DNA from: UBA7236 sp964638865
Lineage (GTDB): Bacteria > Bacteroidota > Bacteroidia > Chitinophagales > BACL12
Direction of reading: 5' to 3'
Assembly: GCA_964638865.1 (NCBI GenBank)
Contig: CAZXBG010000106.1
Location: 1 to 14,805, forward strand
Length of the DNA stretch: 14,805 nt
Each line of letters starts with the position of its first letter. Position 1 is the first letter of the stretch. The translations under genes and the position numbers were made by a program. This document shows positions 7,861 through 14,650 of the stretch, in pieces. The notes below the pieces were generated by a model. The model did no database searches, had not been told where the DNA came from, and was given only the letters and a program-made list of their open reading frames with translations.

Positions 7861-8329
7861 ACGTAATAGAGTTTCTCAATACTGACCTTTTACTAACATC
7901 ATTCCTTGTTGAATACACTCGGCTAACACAATTTGAAATAGTTGTAAAAATATCACCTCCCCATAAAACTGACGTATTCTGCTGAGCTTGCTATACCATG
8001 GGAAAGACTCATTAATATTAATAGCCTATAAAAACAATACATCCAGCCTCAAACATGCCAAGGCCCTTATTTTTCAATCACGGCAAACATTTTCAAATTA
8101 GCACACCAACATTAATTTAAATAACACTACAAGATTTATGCTTTGTTGGCCTATTTCGCCATAAAAGGAAGCGGTAGATTTATTTAAAATTGCAGATCAA
8201 GGGTGTTTTCCAGCCTGCAGTAAAAATTATCTTCCGAAACGCGCTCGCTTAATTGAAATGGAACACTGGAAACTTTCGAAGGTATTCTATATCCGGTTAA
8301 TCGAATTTGGCATTTACAATAATATTTTA
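7840..8329. other. Gene-free stretch between glmS and the SGNH-like gene
   Basis: About 490 bases hold no convincing gene; the only open frame of note (minus strand, 8184-8369, 61 codons) runs over the promoter of the next gene and has no recognisable features. The first 21 bases belong to the glmS 3' repeat and contain CAGAT-TTC-ATCTG (7847-7859), a small hairpin. TTGTTGAATACA at 7906-7917 recurs exactly at 8339-8350, in the inverted repeat upstream of the next gene. No tRNA, transposon end or terminator was recognised. Confidence 0.6.
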
Positions 8330-8337
8330 TATATTTG
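8306..8337 (+). promoter_or_regulatory. Bacteroidota-type promoter of the SGNH-like lipoprotein gene
   Basis: A -33 element TTTG (8306-8309) and a -7 element TATATTTG (8330-8337, matching TAnnTTTG) are 20 bp apart, within the 19-21 bp expected for the major Bacteroidota sigma factor. The predicted transcription start, about 7 bases after the -7 element (near 8344), gives a leader of about 26 bases. This is the best two-part promoter in the window. Confidence 0.6.
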
Positions 8338-8363
8338 GTTGTTGAATACAAAAGTTCAACAAC
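8338..8363 (+). promoter_or_regulatory. 9-bp perfect inverted repeat between promoter and start codon
   Basis: GTTGTTGAA (8338-8346) and TTCAACAAC (8355-8363) are perfect inverted copies around the 8-base spacer TACAAAAG. The repeat starts right after the -7 element and ends six bases before the ATG at 8370. It covers the predicted transcription start and could be a repressor operator, or, if included in the RNA, a hairpin beside the ribosome-binding region. Confidence 0.55.
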
Positions 8364-8369
8364 ACACAC

Positions 8370-9329
8370 ATGAGACTAATACACACATCCTATCTAGGCG
8401 TAGCTATGCTTATGCTTTTTTTCACTCAATGTAGTATTTCACCCAGTTTGGAAGAACCCGTTCAACAGGTCAGCCTGCGCACATCACACAGTAATATTCC
8501 GTTAAATGACCCCACAACTTTTTTTTATGAAGGAACCTCTTCGGGATTATATCCTTGGGGAAACTCATTGATTTTCAATGATTACAGGGCCAATTATATC
8601 ACTAGTTCCAAAGCTATCAAAGCAATGAACCAATACGGGGTGGTTAAAAAATCGGGTAAAGTTGTTATTCTTGGATTGGGGGGAAGTAATCCATCAAAAA
8701 TGTATGAATCTATGAAAACATCAATACTGGCCGAATATCCTTTTGGGAAAAGTTTAGTTATGGTAAATGGTGCAATTGGTGGCAAAGATCTTCCGGATAT
8801 ATTAAATCCGGACGCGTCTTACTGGACCACTGTAGGTCGATTGCTGGACAGTGCTAATGTTACGCCAACCCAAGTTCAGGTAATTTATTGCATTCAGGAA
8901 GATTTTGTAAACCAAGATACTACTTTTGCAAGAGCTCTGGCTATTAAAGAATCCTACTTATTGTTATTAGATGTTATTAGATTAAAGTATCCAAATTGTA
9001 AAATGTTCCTTGTTGGTGATAGAGGATATAACGACTATGCTACCCTTGCTAAGTATTGGGAGCCCACGGGCTATCTGAATGGTTGGGCCGCAAAATTTCT
9101 TGTGCAGGAATATGTAGATGGTTTATTACCACAATATCCGTTTGTCAATTGGCTGGATTATTATTGGGCTAACGGAACTGAACCCAGATGGGATGGCCTG
9201 ACCTATAACTTTTCAGATTTTTTATCACCCATTTATGCACATTTAACAGATGAAAAAATTAACGCGTTAGCAACTTCAACACACAATAAATTAAAAATTG
9301 ACGCCGGTGCAAAATTTTGGTATAAATAA
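8370..9329 (+). CDS. Exported SGNH-hydrolase-like lipoprotein
   Basis: The 319-residue protein starts with a hydrophobic signal peptide ending FFTQC, with Cys21 as likely lipidation site (Gln at -1 is not a classical lipobox), followed by Ser-rich and acidic residues. The rest resembles a subfamily of SGNH-like hydrolases as I remember it. GKVVILGLGGSNP carries the putative nucleophile Ser106 in a GxSN block. VNGAIGGKDLPDI and WTTVGRLLDSANVTPTQVQV follow. Near the end come NWLDYYWANGTEPRWDGLTY, then a block with His291 (YAHLTDEKINALA). In relatives the last block is DGTHPS with a catalytic Asp three residues before His; here that place is Ile288, so the triad may be incomplete. Substrate is unknown, though acyl esters on glycans or lipids are common for the superfamily. 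It is a single-gene unit with its own promoter, bracketed by the two glmS 3' copies. Confidence 0.72.
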   Translation: MRLIHTSYLGVAMLMLFFTQCSISPSLEEPVQQVSLRTSHSNIPLNDPTTFFYEGTSSGLYPWGNSLIFNDYRANYITSSKAIKAMNQYGVVKKSGKVVILGLGGSNPSKMYESMKTSILAEYPFGKSLVMVNGAIGGKDLPDILNPDASYWTTVGRLLDSANVTPTQVQVIYCIQEDFVNQDTTFARALAIKESYLLLLDVIRLKYPNCKMFLVGDRGYNDYATLAKYWEPTGYLNGWAAKFLVQEYVDGLLPQYPFVNWLDYYWANGTEPRWDGLTYNFSDFLSPIYAHLTDEKINALATSTHNKLKIDAGAKFWYK

Positions 9330-9510
9330 TGAATAGGAGACAGGTGGATTTTAGATTCTATTTATTTTTACTATTTCAACATTATTATAATTAATTGTAA
9401 CGTCCTGTAGTATCTATATTTTATTAAATAATAAGATTGGGTTACAAATTAATTATTTTTAATTGAACAGGATATAATGTAAGGAATCTAAAAATTTATC
9501 TCACATAAAA
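9330..9510. other. AT-rich spacer between the SGNH-like gene and the glmS remnant
   Basis: The 181 bases are very AT-rich and contain no open frame of useful length. A near-palindromic stretch around 9445-9466 (CAAATTAA...TTAATTG) is the only structure seen, and is weak in such biased sequence. There is no clear terminator for the preceding gene and no recognisable mobile-element end next to the glmS remnant. Confidence 0.5.
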
Positions 9511-9671
9511 CATTGCAGAACGCGTTATCCGAATTCCGGATACCGAAGAGGCATTAACTCTTTTGTTAAGTGTAATGCCACCTGCAATTACTTGCCTATC
9601 ATTTTGCAGTGCGTTTGGGAAGAAATGTTGATCAGCCGAGGAATTTGGCTAGGAGAGTTTCGGTGGAGTAG
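9511..9671 (+). pseudogene. glmS 3' remnant (last ~52 codons, one frameshift)
   Basis: Translation from 9512 gives IAERVIRIPDTEEALTLLLS, then VMP; after skipping one extra C near 9581 it continues QLLAYHFAVRLGRN, VDQPRNLARRVSVE and stop (TAG 9669-9671). This is the C-terminus of GlmS, differing from the intact neighbour at several residues (for example ARRVSVE against AKSVTVE). It has no start, no upstream domains and a frameshift, so it is non-functional. The excess of third-position differences means it diverged as part of a working gene before it was broken. It is therefore more likely a fragment of a related lineage's glmS than a recent local copy. Confidence 0.92.
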
Positions 9672-9690
9672 GGAAGTAGATTTCATTTGA
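9511..9690 (+). repeat. Direct repeat, copy B: diverged glmS 3' end plus flank
   Basis: This copy matches 7680-7860 in the same orientation. It extends 19 bases past the TAG, where the flank differs from copy A by a 2-base deletion and a few substitutions. The shared flank shows the repeat is not limited to coding sequence. About 1.65 kb, including the SGNH-like gene, lies between the copies. Confidence 0.92.
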
Positions 9691-9706
9691 CCACAATATC
9701 CTTGTA

Positions 9707-10417
9707 ATGAAGATATTATTAATTAATTCGCTTCTTTTTCTGACAACAGTCTCTTGTTATTCACAAAATAAATTTACGTTAAATACATTATTTGGCACAC
9801 AGACTGTTCTAATTAATGGGAAAGAATATTTTATTGATAGCATAGGAATAAAAATTCCAACGAAGTATCTAGAGTTTGACTCTTTAATTTTTAAGCGCGA
9901 ATCCGATGGATATAACTTTCCAATTATTTGCAATTTCAAGCCAGATTCCAATTATACCATTATAGAAGCCTGTTGCGGTGATTTAGATCTAATTCTTTCA
10001 TCAAAATTAGATTATGACAGTCTTAGTTATTGAAGATGGCCAGAAGACCTTGACAAATTACAAGGGCAATTAATGGACCAACCTTTTATTTCTATAAGAA
10101 CTAAAAAGTACACTAAGAATAATATCTATGCATGGCATGCAGACTATGTATGCAAGACGGAACACAAAATAATTAGAAGGAAATTATGGCCCCTCGGAGT
10201 TCCTCCAAAATGCGCCTACTGGAAAAATATAACAACAATCGAATTTTTTAAGACGGACTACAGTCTGCCAGGTCACAAAGCGACCGAATTGGAAGAATAT
10301 TTAGGAATAAATAATATTGTTGAACTTTCTTCAATTTCATTTCGCCTTTTTGACGATGAACGATTCGTAATAATTTTTGACGAGAATAATAATATAGTTA
10401 AATTAGAATATGAATAA
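9707..10417 (+). pseudogene. Exported protein of unknown family, interrupted by one in-frame TGA
   Basis: Two open stretches are in the same frame: 9707-10030 (108 codons) and 10034-10417 (127 codons plus stop), separated only by TGA at 10031-10033. Reading through gives YDSLSY, stop, RWPEDLDKLQGQLMDQPF, a smooth continuation. The 13 codons between the stop and the next ATG (10073) are open and protein-like. I therefore read it as one gene of about 236 codons with a nonsense mutation or sequencing error, not two genes. The N-terminus MKILLINSLLFLTTVSCYSQ is a signal peptide, either cleaved after YSQ or lipidated at Cys17. ACCGDLDLI and several Cys, Trp and Tyr residues suggest a small folded extracytoplasmic domain. 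I do not recognise the family. The gene starts 35 bases after the glmS remnant. TGA reassignment is unlikely because other genes here end in TGA. Confidence 0.72.
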
Positions 10418-10493
10418 AACGCAATATAAACCCCAATAATTGCAGATACGAGAATTTACAAAATGTATACAAGGCGATTTCTTTGCCCTCCTT
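10418..10493. other. Convergent intergenic region
   Basis: The 76 bases lie between the ends of two converging genes. An imperfect stem GCAAT/ATTGC (10421-10425 and 10439-10443, 13-base loop) is present but has no U-run and no strong GC stem, so a terminator cannot be claimed. Confidence 0.3.
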
Positions 10494-11930
10494 TCACTCC
10501 ACCCACATCACCGAGTTCCCCGTTCCAAATTCATTCTCTTCATATAATGGATTTCCAGGATCAACTATCCAATTGCCATCAATTACATATTTATATAATT
10601 GTTTGCCTTTATCTAAATGAACAGGGAATATCCAACCAGCATCTGATTTTAACATGGTAAATCCGGGTTCGGCCCAGTTGTTGAAATTTCCGCTTAGTAT
10701 CACTTGTTTCGCATTGGGAAATGCATTTAATACAAAGGTGTAATTTGCTTCCACAACTTTAACAGAATTTGTTTCATCTCCCCCACCTATTTTATAAGGA
10801 TTATCCGGATCTGTAATCCATTTTCCATCTACAATAAATTTATAAGGATAGTTACCGGGTGCTAATACATAAGGTAATTTCCATCCGCTCTCAGTTTTTT
10901 GCATAACTAATTCGCTGGTATTCCACGCATTAAATGTTCCGGCAAGAATTACAAGGTTAGCATCCTTAAAACCGATTAAAATAAAATCGGTAGTATTTCC
11001 TATTGCAATTACGGAATTAAAATTTCCCATTCCATCGTTGCTCAAATTTTTATTCGCGGGATCAGTTATCCATTCACCATCTACATTAAATTTATAGAAA
11101 TGGGTGCCTTCACTCAAATAAATTGGAATTTGCCATCCTGTGGCAGTTTGTCTCATTTTTAATTCCTTTTCACTCCAATTATTAAATGTTCCAGTTAAGA
11201 ATACATTTTTTTTGCGGAGATATCCATTTAAGGTAAATGTCTGGTTGCATCTGAAATAGGTGCTGTTATAACTGCTGTATCCATCTTGTTCTTTTTGATT
11301 ATTATTGAGGTCGTAAATCCAGTTTGCATCAACAATAAATTTATAAAAATATTTTCCGGGTATCAATTTCAATTTTGTTATCCAACCGCTGTCTGTTTTT
11401 TGCATTGGTGTAGCATCCTCCACCCAATTATTAAAATTGCCACAAAGAAAAACTTTCGAAACATTAACATTATTCTTTAAATAAAATATTGTTTCACCGG
11501 CTTCATTCTCAAATACATTCGCGCCCTTTTTAAAATCATTTGCACCGAAAGCCACCGGACCGGGATAACCAGGTTCGCCGGGTGGATTAATATTATCAAA
11601 AAATATGGGTTGATTGCCCCAATCGAATTTTGAAACATCGGCATTTAAGGGTTTGGATATTTCTGCAAAATTCTTCTCGAGCCTGGTTAGTACCCATCCT
11701 TCTCGAGCGAGATTTCCGATCTTACTGTAAACAAAAAGGCTGTCTTCATTTAATCCAAAATACAACATAAGATTTTTGTATTCCTCAGCATTTCTTTTGT
11801 CGATGCGAATTACCAATTTATCATCCTCAACCCGGATCACTTCGTTGGTTGTCTGACAAAACAAAAACTCCGGATTTATTAATCCGAGTGTAAAAACAAA
11901 TACTATTTTAATTAAGGTCGACTTATTCAT
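10494..11930 (-). CDS. Exported protein with four tandem AMPK-beta/CBM48-like glycogen-binding modules
   Basis: The 478-residue protein has a signal peptide (NKSTLIKIVFVFTLGLINPEF, cleaved near residue 25), an N-terminal region without recognised domain (30-140), then four repeats to the very end. Each repeat has V-x-L-x-G-x-F-N-x-W, a Gly-Trp turn and YKFxVDGxWxxDP: about 145-225, 230-310, 314-395 and 397-478. The signature appears as GNFNNW (164-169), GTFNNW (247-252), GTFNAW (331-336) and GNFNNW (414-419). This is the early-set carbohydrate-binding fold of AMPK-beta and of branching and debranching enzymes (CBM48), which binds alpha-glucans. No catalytic domain is present. The aromatic residues suit a role in binding glycogen or starch outside the cytoplasm, though scaffold use of the fold is possible. 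Its ATG overlaps the stop of the protease gene upstream (ATGA), so the two are probably translationally coupled. Confidence 0.85.
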   Translation of the reverse strand: MNKSTLIKIVFVFTLGLINPEFLFCQTTNEVIRVEDDKLVIRIDKRNAEEYKNLMLYFGLNEDSLFVYSKIGNLAREGWVLTRLEKNFAEISKPLNADVSKFDWGNQPIFFDNINPPGEPGYPGPVAFGANDFKKGANVFENEAGETIFYLKNNVNVSKVFLCGNFNNWVEDATPMQKTDSGWITKLKLIPGKYFYKFIVDANWIYDLNNNQKEQDGYSSYNSTYFRCNQTFTLNGYLRKKNVFLTGTFNNWSEKELKMRQTATGWQIPIYLSEGTHFYKFNVDGEWITDPANKNLSNDGMGNFNSVIAIGNTTDFILIGFKDANLVILAGTFNAWNTSELVMQKTESGWKLPYVLAPGNYPYKFIVDGKWITDPDNPYKIGGGDETNSVKVVEANYTFVLNAFPNAKQVILSGNFNNWAEPGFTMLKSDAGWIFPVHLDKGKQLYKYVIDGNWIVDPGNPLYEENEFGTGNSVMWVE

Positions 11931-12913
11931 CTTGTTTCCTCCATATAAAAATACTGATATAATTTCTTTTTTTTGGTATTGATGATCACCAATCCTTTTT
12001 CCAGAAAGGGAAAGCCTAGTATGCCATCAAGTGTGGTATTGTAAACTGTTTCTAAATTAGTTAAGCCGGTCAAAACAAAAGGCATATTTTTAAGTGTGTC
12101 TTGGTCAATTATAAGAAAGTCAAGCTCACCTCGCAAAACACCAACATTCTGATCGGAACTGCCCCCTAAAACTGCTCTGTTCGTAAGCGTAAAATGGTTC
12201 AATACCTTATTACTTACCATATTGTCAAGTACATTGATCTCTGCACCGGAATCAAAACAAAATCGCAATTTTTTACCCCCGGCTTCTGCGCCTAAAAAGA
12301 TAATGTTGTTATACAATTCTATTGGTATCTCAATGTCAGGAATCAGTGTATCAACTTCACCCATAAAAATTCTTTCGCCTTCTTTATCTAATTTATATAA
12401 TATGAGTTTAGAATTTCTCTCATCTATCACCATCTCCATGTCTGTAAAAAGATTGGCACCGAGCAGACCTAATATTTTTATACCTTTTGCAGTTTCTATG
12501 TGGCCGAGATTAACCACATCAGCCTGCACATCTGTAAAATACAGTTCCCGTATGATCAGGGAGTCGATTGACTTGGTAAATACCTGTGTTCCGGCTCCTC
12601 CAATGCCATAAGCGGTAGATCCGTTAGTCAATTTCCAGTTTCGGAAATACGTTTTATTTAATACTAATTTAGGTGCACCGGTGTCAAAAATAAAATTACC
12701 CTCCAAACTATCAATACGGGCTTCAATTAAAAAAAGATTATTTACACGTTTAAGCGGAATTTCTAATCTCTCAAAATTTCCCATAGGTATTGCATCATCA
12801 AAAACGAGCATTGACGCTTGTTCGCTATTTTCAGGAAAACGCATGGAAAGGGAGACAGCAGAAAAAATGACAAGACTGCAGAAAATAAAAAGGGTATGTT
12901 TTTTTGTTTTCAA
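11927..12913 (-). CDS. Exported two-lobed retropepsin-like aspartic protease
   Basis: The 328-residue protein has a signal peptide (KTKKHTLFIFCSLVIFSAVS) and should act in the periplasm or at the surface. Two similar lobes each carry an aspartic-protease active-site motif: FIFDTGAPKLVL with Asp77-Thr-Gly79, and FCFDSGAEINVL with Asp221-Ser-Gly223. Each is followed by the hydrophobic-Gly flap/core motif (LGLLGANLF at 148-156, DGILGFPFL at 296-304). Retropepsins have one DTG per chain and dimerise; here both half-sites lie in one chain, as in pepsin but at lower length and with retropepsin/Asp_protease_2-like character. Both Asp residues are present, so activity is plausible; the substrate is unknown. 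It is first in a two-gene unit with the CBM48-repeat gene, overlapping it by four bases. An ancestral internal duplication is inferred. Confidence 0.85.
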   Translation of the reverse strand: MKTKKHTLFIFCSLVIFSAVSLSMRFPENSEQASMLVFDDAIPMGNFERLEIPLKRVNNLFLIEARIDSLEGNFIFDTGAPKLVLNKTYFRNWKLTNGSTAYGIGGAGTQVFTKSIDSLIIRELYFTDVQADVVNLGHIETAKGIKILGLLGANLFTDMEMVIDERNSKLILYKLDKEGERIFMGEVDTLIPDIEIPIELYNNIIFLGAEAGGKKLRFCFDSGAEINVLDNMVSNKVLNHFTLTNRAVLGGSSDQNVGVLRGELDFLIIDQDTLKNMPFVLTGLTNLETVYNTTLDGILGFPFLEKGLVIINTKKKKLYQYFYMEETR

Positions 12914-12949
12914 ATAAAACTAAACAGTAGCGAGTAATTTAATTTTTGG

Positions 12950-12957
12950 CAAAAATA
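12950..12957 (-). promoter_or_regulatory. Candidate -7 element for the protease/CBM48 pair
   Basis: The minus strand reads TATTTTTG, which fits TAnnTTTG, about 37 bases before the protease ATG. No TTTG or TTG lies at the proper -33 distance. The region is AT-rich, so this is only a candidate. Confidence 0.3.
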
Positions 12958-13021
12958 ACAATTTCAAATGTTAAGGTATCTTATTATACTTTTCAACCTG
13001 AGATCTTACAATATCATTACA

Positions 13022-13789
13022 TTAATTAAATAACAAGGATAAACAGGTTAATCCCCCATCCATTTTTTCAAACTCCGACATATCTAATACTGTCACATTA
13101 TATCTTAATTCTGATAAAATCGTTTTTGTTTTTGGAAATCCTTTAGGAATTATCAGACTATCTTCATCAATTCTTATACAATTTGATGCATATAATTCAT
13201 CAGGTGGAATTTCTATTTTTTGATAAACATTAAATTCGGGTTGATTTATAACTGTAGGCCAACCAATAATAGTATTATTCCCCAAATAGGTTATTCCCGT
13301 TTTTAAATGGAGTATTCCTTCTAATTTAATTGCAAAAGTTTCATATCCGAATTTTTTGGTTATTTCAGCAAATTGTCGAATGCCCTCCGGGTTTGTTCTG
13401 TCGCTTATCCCAATATAAAATTTATTTTCAATTTTTAACACATCACCACCTTCCAGCGTTCCCGGCTGGTCAATGAAATACAGATCTTTAATGGTATTTA
13501 ATATTTTGTTGATGGTTTTTATTTCTTCTTTCCTGCTAATGGCACCCGGGTTTGAAATTATTGCAGCTTCCGGAAAAACAACGGCAGTATCTTCTACAAA
13601 ACAACCATCCGGAAAATGAATATCACTCTCCAGATTTTTAACCATAATGCCTGCTGCTTCTAATGTTCTAACATATTCTGCATGTTGTGCCATTGCTTTA
13701 AAAAAATCAGGTATTCCCAAGTTTGCGGTGGTAATGCCCTGATTGAAATTAATTCCGGGTTTACGGGTGATTGCATTTTTGTAAAACAT
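13022..13789 (-). CDS. N(G),N(G)-dimethylarginine dimethylaminohydrolase (DDAH)
   Basis: The 255-residue protein fits the DDAH branch of the amidinotransferase/guanidino-modifying superfamily, which hydrolyses methylated arginines to citrulline and methylamines. Catalytic residues fall where expected from the Pseudomonas enzyme of about 254 residues: Cys249 in DGGLTCLSL, His161 in GILHLKTG and Glu114 in TLEGGDV. The substrate-binding region FVEDTAV (64-70), RKPG near the start and SRKEE are also present. Full arginine deiminases are about 400 residues and carry different insertions, so DDAH is the better call. No signal peptide is seen, so it is cytoplasmic. The gene stands between two intergenic regions; upstream is the terminator of the superoxide dismutase gene, so it is likely transcribed separately. 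A related citrullinase-like hydrolase or a bacterial variant with another guanidino substrate cannot be excluded. Confidence 0.88.
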   Translation of the reverse strand: MFYKNAITRKPGINFNQGITTANLGIPDFFKAMAQHAEYVRTLEAAGIMVKNLESDIHFPDGCFVEDTAVVFPEAAIISNPGAISRKEEIKTINKILNTIKDLYFIDQPGTLEGGDVLKIENKFYIGISDRTNPEGIRQFAEITKKFGYETFAIKLEGILHLKTGITYLGNNTIIGWPTVINQPEFNVYQKIEIPPDELYASNCIRIDEDSLIIPKGFPKTKTILSELRYNVTVLDMSEFEKMDGGLTCLSLLFN

Positions 13790-13832
13790 GTTTAAAATTA
13801 ATGGATATTTATATTTTAGTGTATAAATTAAT

Positions 13833-13867
13833 AAAAAAAACCTTGCTGAAATTTCAACAAGGTTTTT
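13833..13867 (-). terminator. Intrinsic terminator downstream of superoxide dismutase
   Basis: On the minus strand AAAAACCTTG and CAAGGTTTTTTTT flank TTGAAATTTCAG, giving a stem with ACCTTG/CAAGGT, an inner TGAA/TTCA-type pairing, and a run of eight U. It starts about 18 bases after the SOD stop and precedes the DDAH gene. The A-run on the opposite side means the plus strand also has a hairpin followed by U residues, so it may work in both directions. Confidence 0.85.
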
Positions 13868-13884
13868 AAAGAAATAATATAAAA

Positions 13885-14496
13885 TTATTTTATTGCTGCT
13901 TTAAATTTTTCGCTAACAACGTTCCAGTTAATAACATTATAAAAGGCAGCTATATAATCAGGTCTGCGATTTTGATAATTTAAATAGTAAGCGTGTTCCC
14001 AAACATCCATTCCCAGAATTGGAGTACCCTTTACTTCTGCAACATCCATTAATGCATTGTCTTGATTGGGAGTTGAATTAACAATTAATTTATTATCAGC
14101 TCCAACAATCAACCATGCCCATCCTGAACCAAAACGGGTTGTTGCTGCAGCTGAAAAACTTTCTTTGAATTTATCCCATCCGCCTAATTGTGCATCAATT
14201 GCATCCATTAGATCACCGGTTGGTTTTCCACCGGCATTAGCTGCCATAATTTCCCAAAATAAATTGTGGTTGTAAAATCCACCTCCATTATTTCTTACCG
14301 CCGGAGAAATTTTTGATACGTTTGAAAGAATTTCTTCAATAGTTTTATTTTCCCATTCAGTTCCTGCAATTGCATTGTTTAAATTGTTTGTATAAGCAGC
14401 ATGATGTTTATCATGATGAATTTCCATTGTTTTTGCATCAATATGCGGCTCCAATGCATCGTTTGAATAAGGGAGCGGTTGTAGTTGAAATGTCAT
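13885..14496 (-). CDS. Superoxide dismutase, Mn-type (Fe/Mn family)
   Basis: The 203-residue enzyme dismutates superoxide to oxygen and hydrogen peroxide. The metal ligands are visible: His27 in EIHHDKHH, His77 in YNHNLFW, and Asp164 and His168 in MDVWEHAYY. Tyr35 (AAYTNN) is the second-shell Tyr. The outer-sphere Gln comes from the C-terminal domain (Gln145 in TPNQDNAL), as in Mn enzymes, while the Fe-enzyme Gln before the second His ligand is absent. The Mn form is favoured, though cambialistic use is possible. There is no signal peptide, so the protein is cytoplasmic. The start MTFQLQPLPY is standard. It is a one-gene unit with a -7-like element upstream and a strong terminator downstream. 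It may be sodA, but the symbol is not assigned because metal use is not certain. Confidence 0.96.
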   Translation of the reverse strand: MTFQLQPLPYSNDALEPHIDAKTMEIHHDKHHAAYTNNLNNAIAGTEWENKTIEEILSNVSKISPAVRNNGGGFYNHNLFWEIMAANAGGKPTGDLMDAIDAQLGGWDKFKESFSAAATTRFGSGWAWLIVGADNKLIVNSTPNQDNALMDVAEVKGTPILGMDVWEHAYYLNYQNRRPDYIAAFYNVINWNVVSEKFKAAIK

Positions 14497-14551
14497 AGTT
14501 TTTTGCGTTTATTTATTAGATAATATATTTTATTATATGTTTTATGGTTTG

Positions 14552-14559
14552 CAAAGTTA
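14552..14559 (-). promoter_or_regulatory. Candidate -7 element of superoxide dismutase
   Basis: The minus strand reads TAACTTTG, identical to the element upstream of the GT5-like operon, 56-63 bases before the SOD ATG. No -33 TTTG is seen at 19-21 bp spacing (expected around 14579-14584). Confidence 0.4.
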
Positions 14560-14650
14560 CTGTGCAACCGGTAAACCATGAAACTGGGTAATTTAACCCC
14601 TGAAAATTGAATCGAGTTCATTTGAATGGAATTAATTGAGGAAGTGATAG

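Noticed and set aside
8184..8369. Minus-strand open frame of 61 codons
   Set aside because: It covers the promoter and inverted repeat of the next gene and has no recognisable domain or ribosome site.
7861..9510. Tn7-like transposon downstream of glmS
   Set aside because: The position is suggestive, but there are no transposition genes, no recognisable terminal repeats and no target duplication; only the glmS 3' repeat supports an insertion.
10031..10033. TGA read as tryptophan or selenocysteine
   Set aside because: The acyl-CoA dehydrogenase, flippase, protease and CBM48-repeat genes all end in TGA, and no selenocysteine-type hairpin is obvious after this codon.
10073..10417. Separate small gene starting at 10073
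   Set aside because: It is in the same frame as the upstream exported protein, and the 13 codons before it are open back to the TGA, so one interrupted gene is the simpler reading.
12222..12611. Plus-strand open frame of 129 codons inside the protease gene
   Set aside because: It is antisense to a gene with clear active-site motifs and has no family features.
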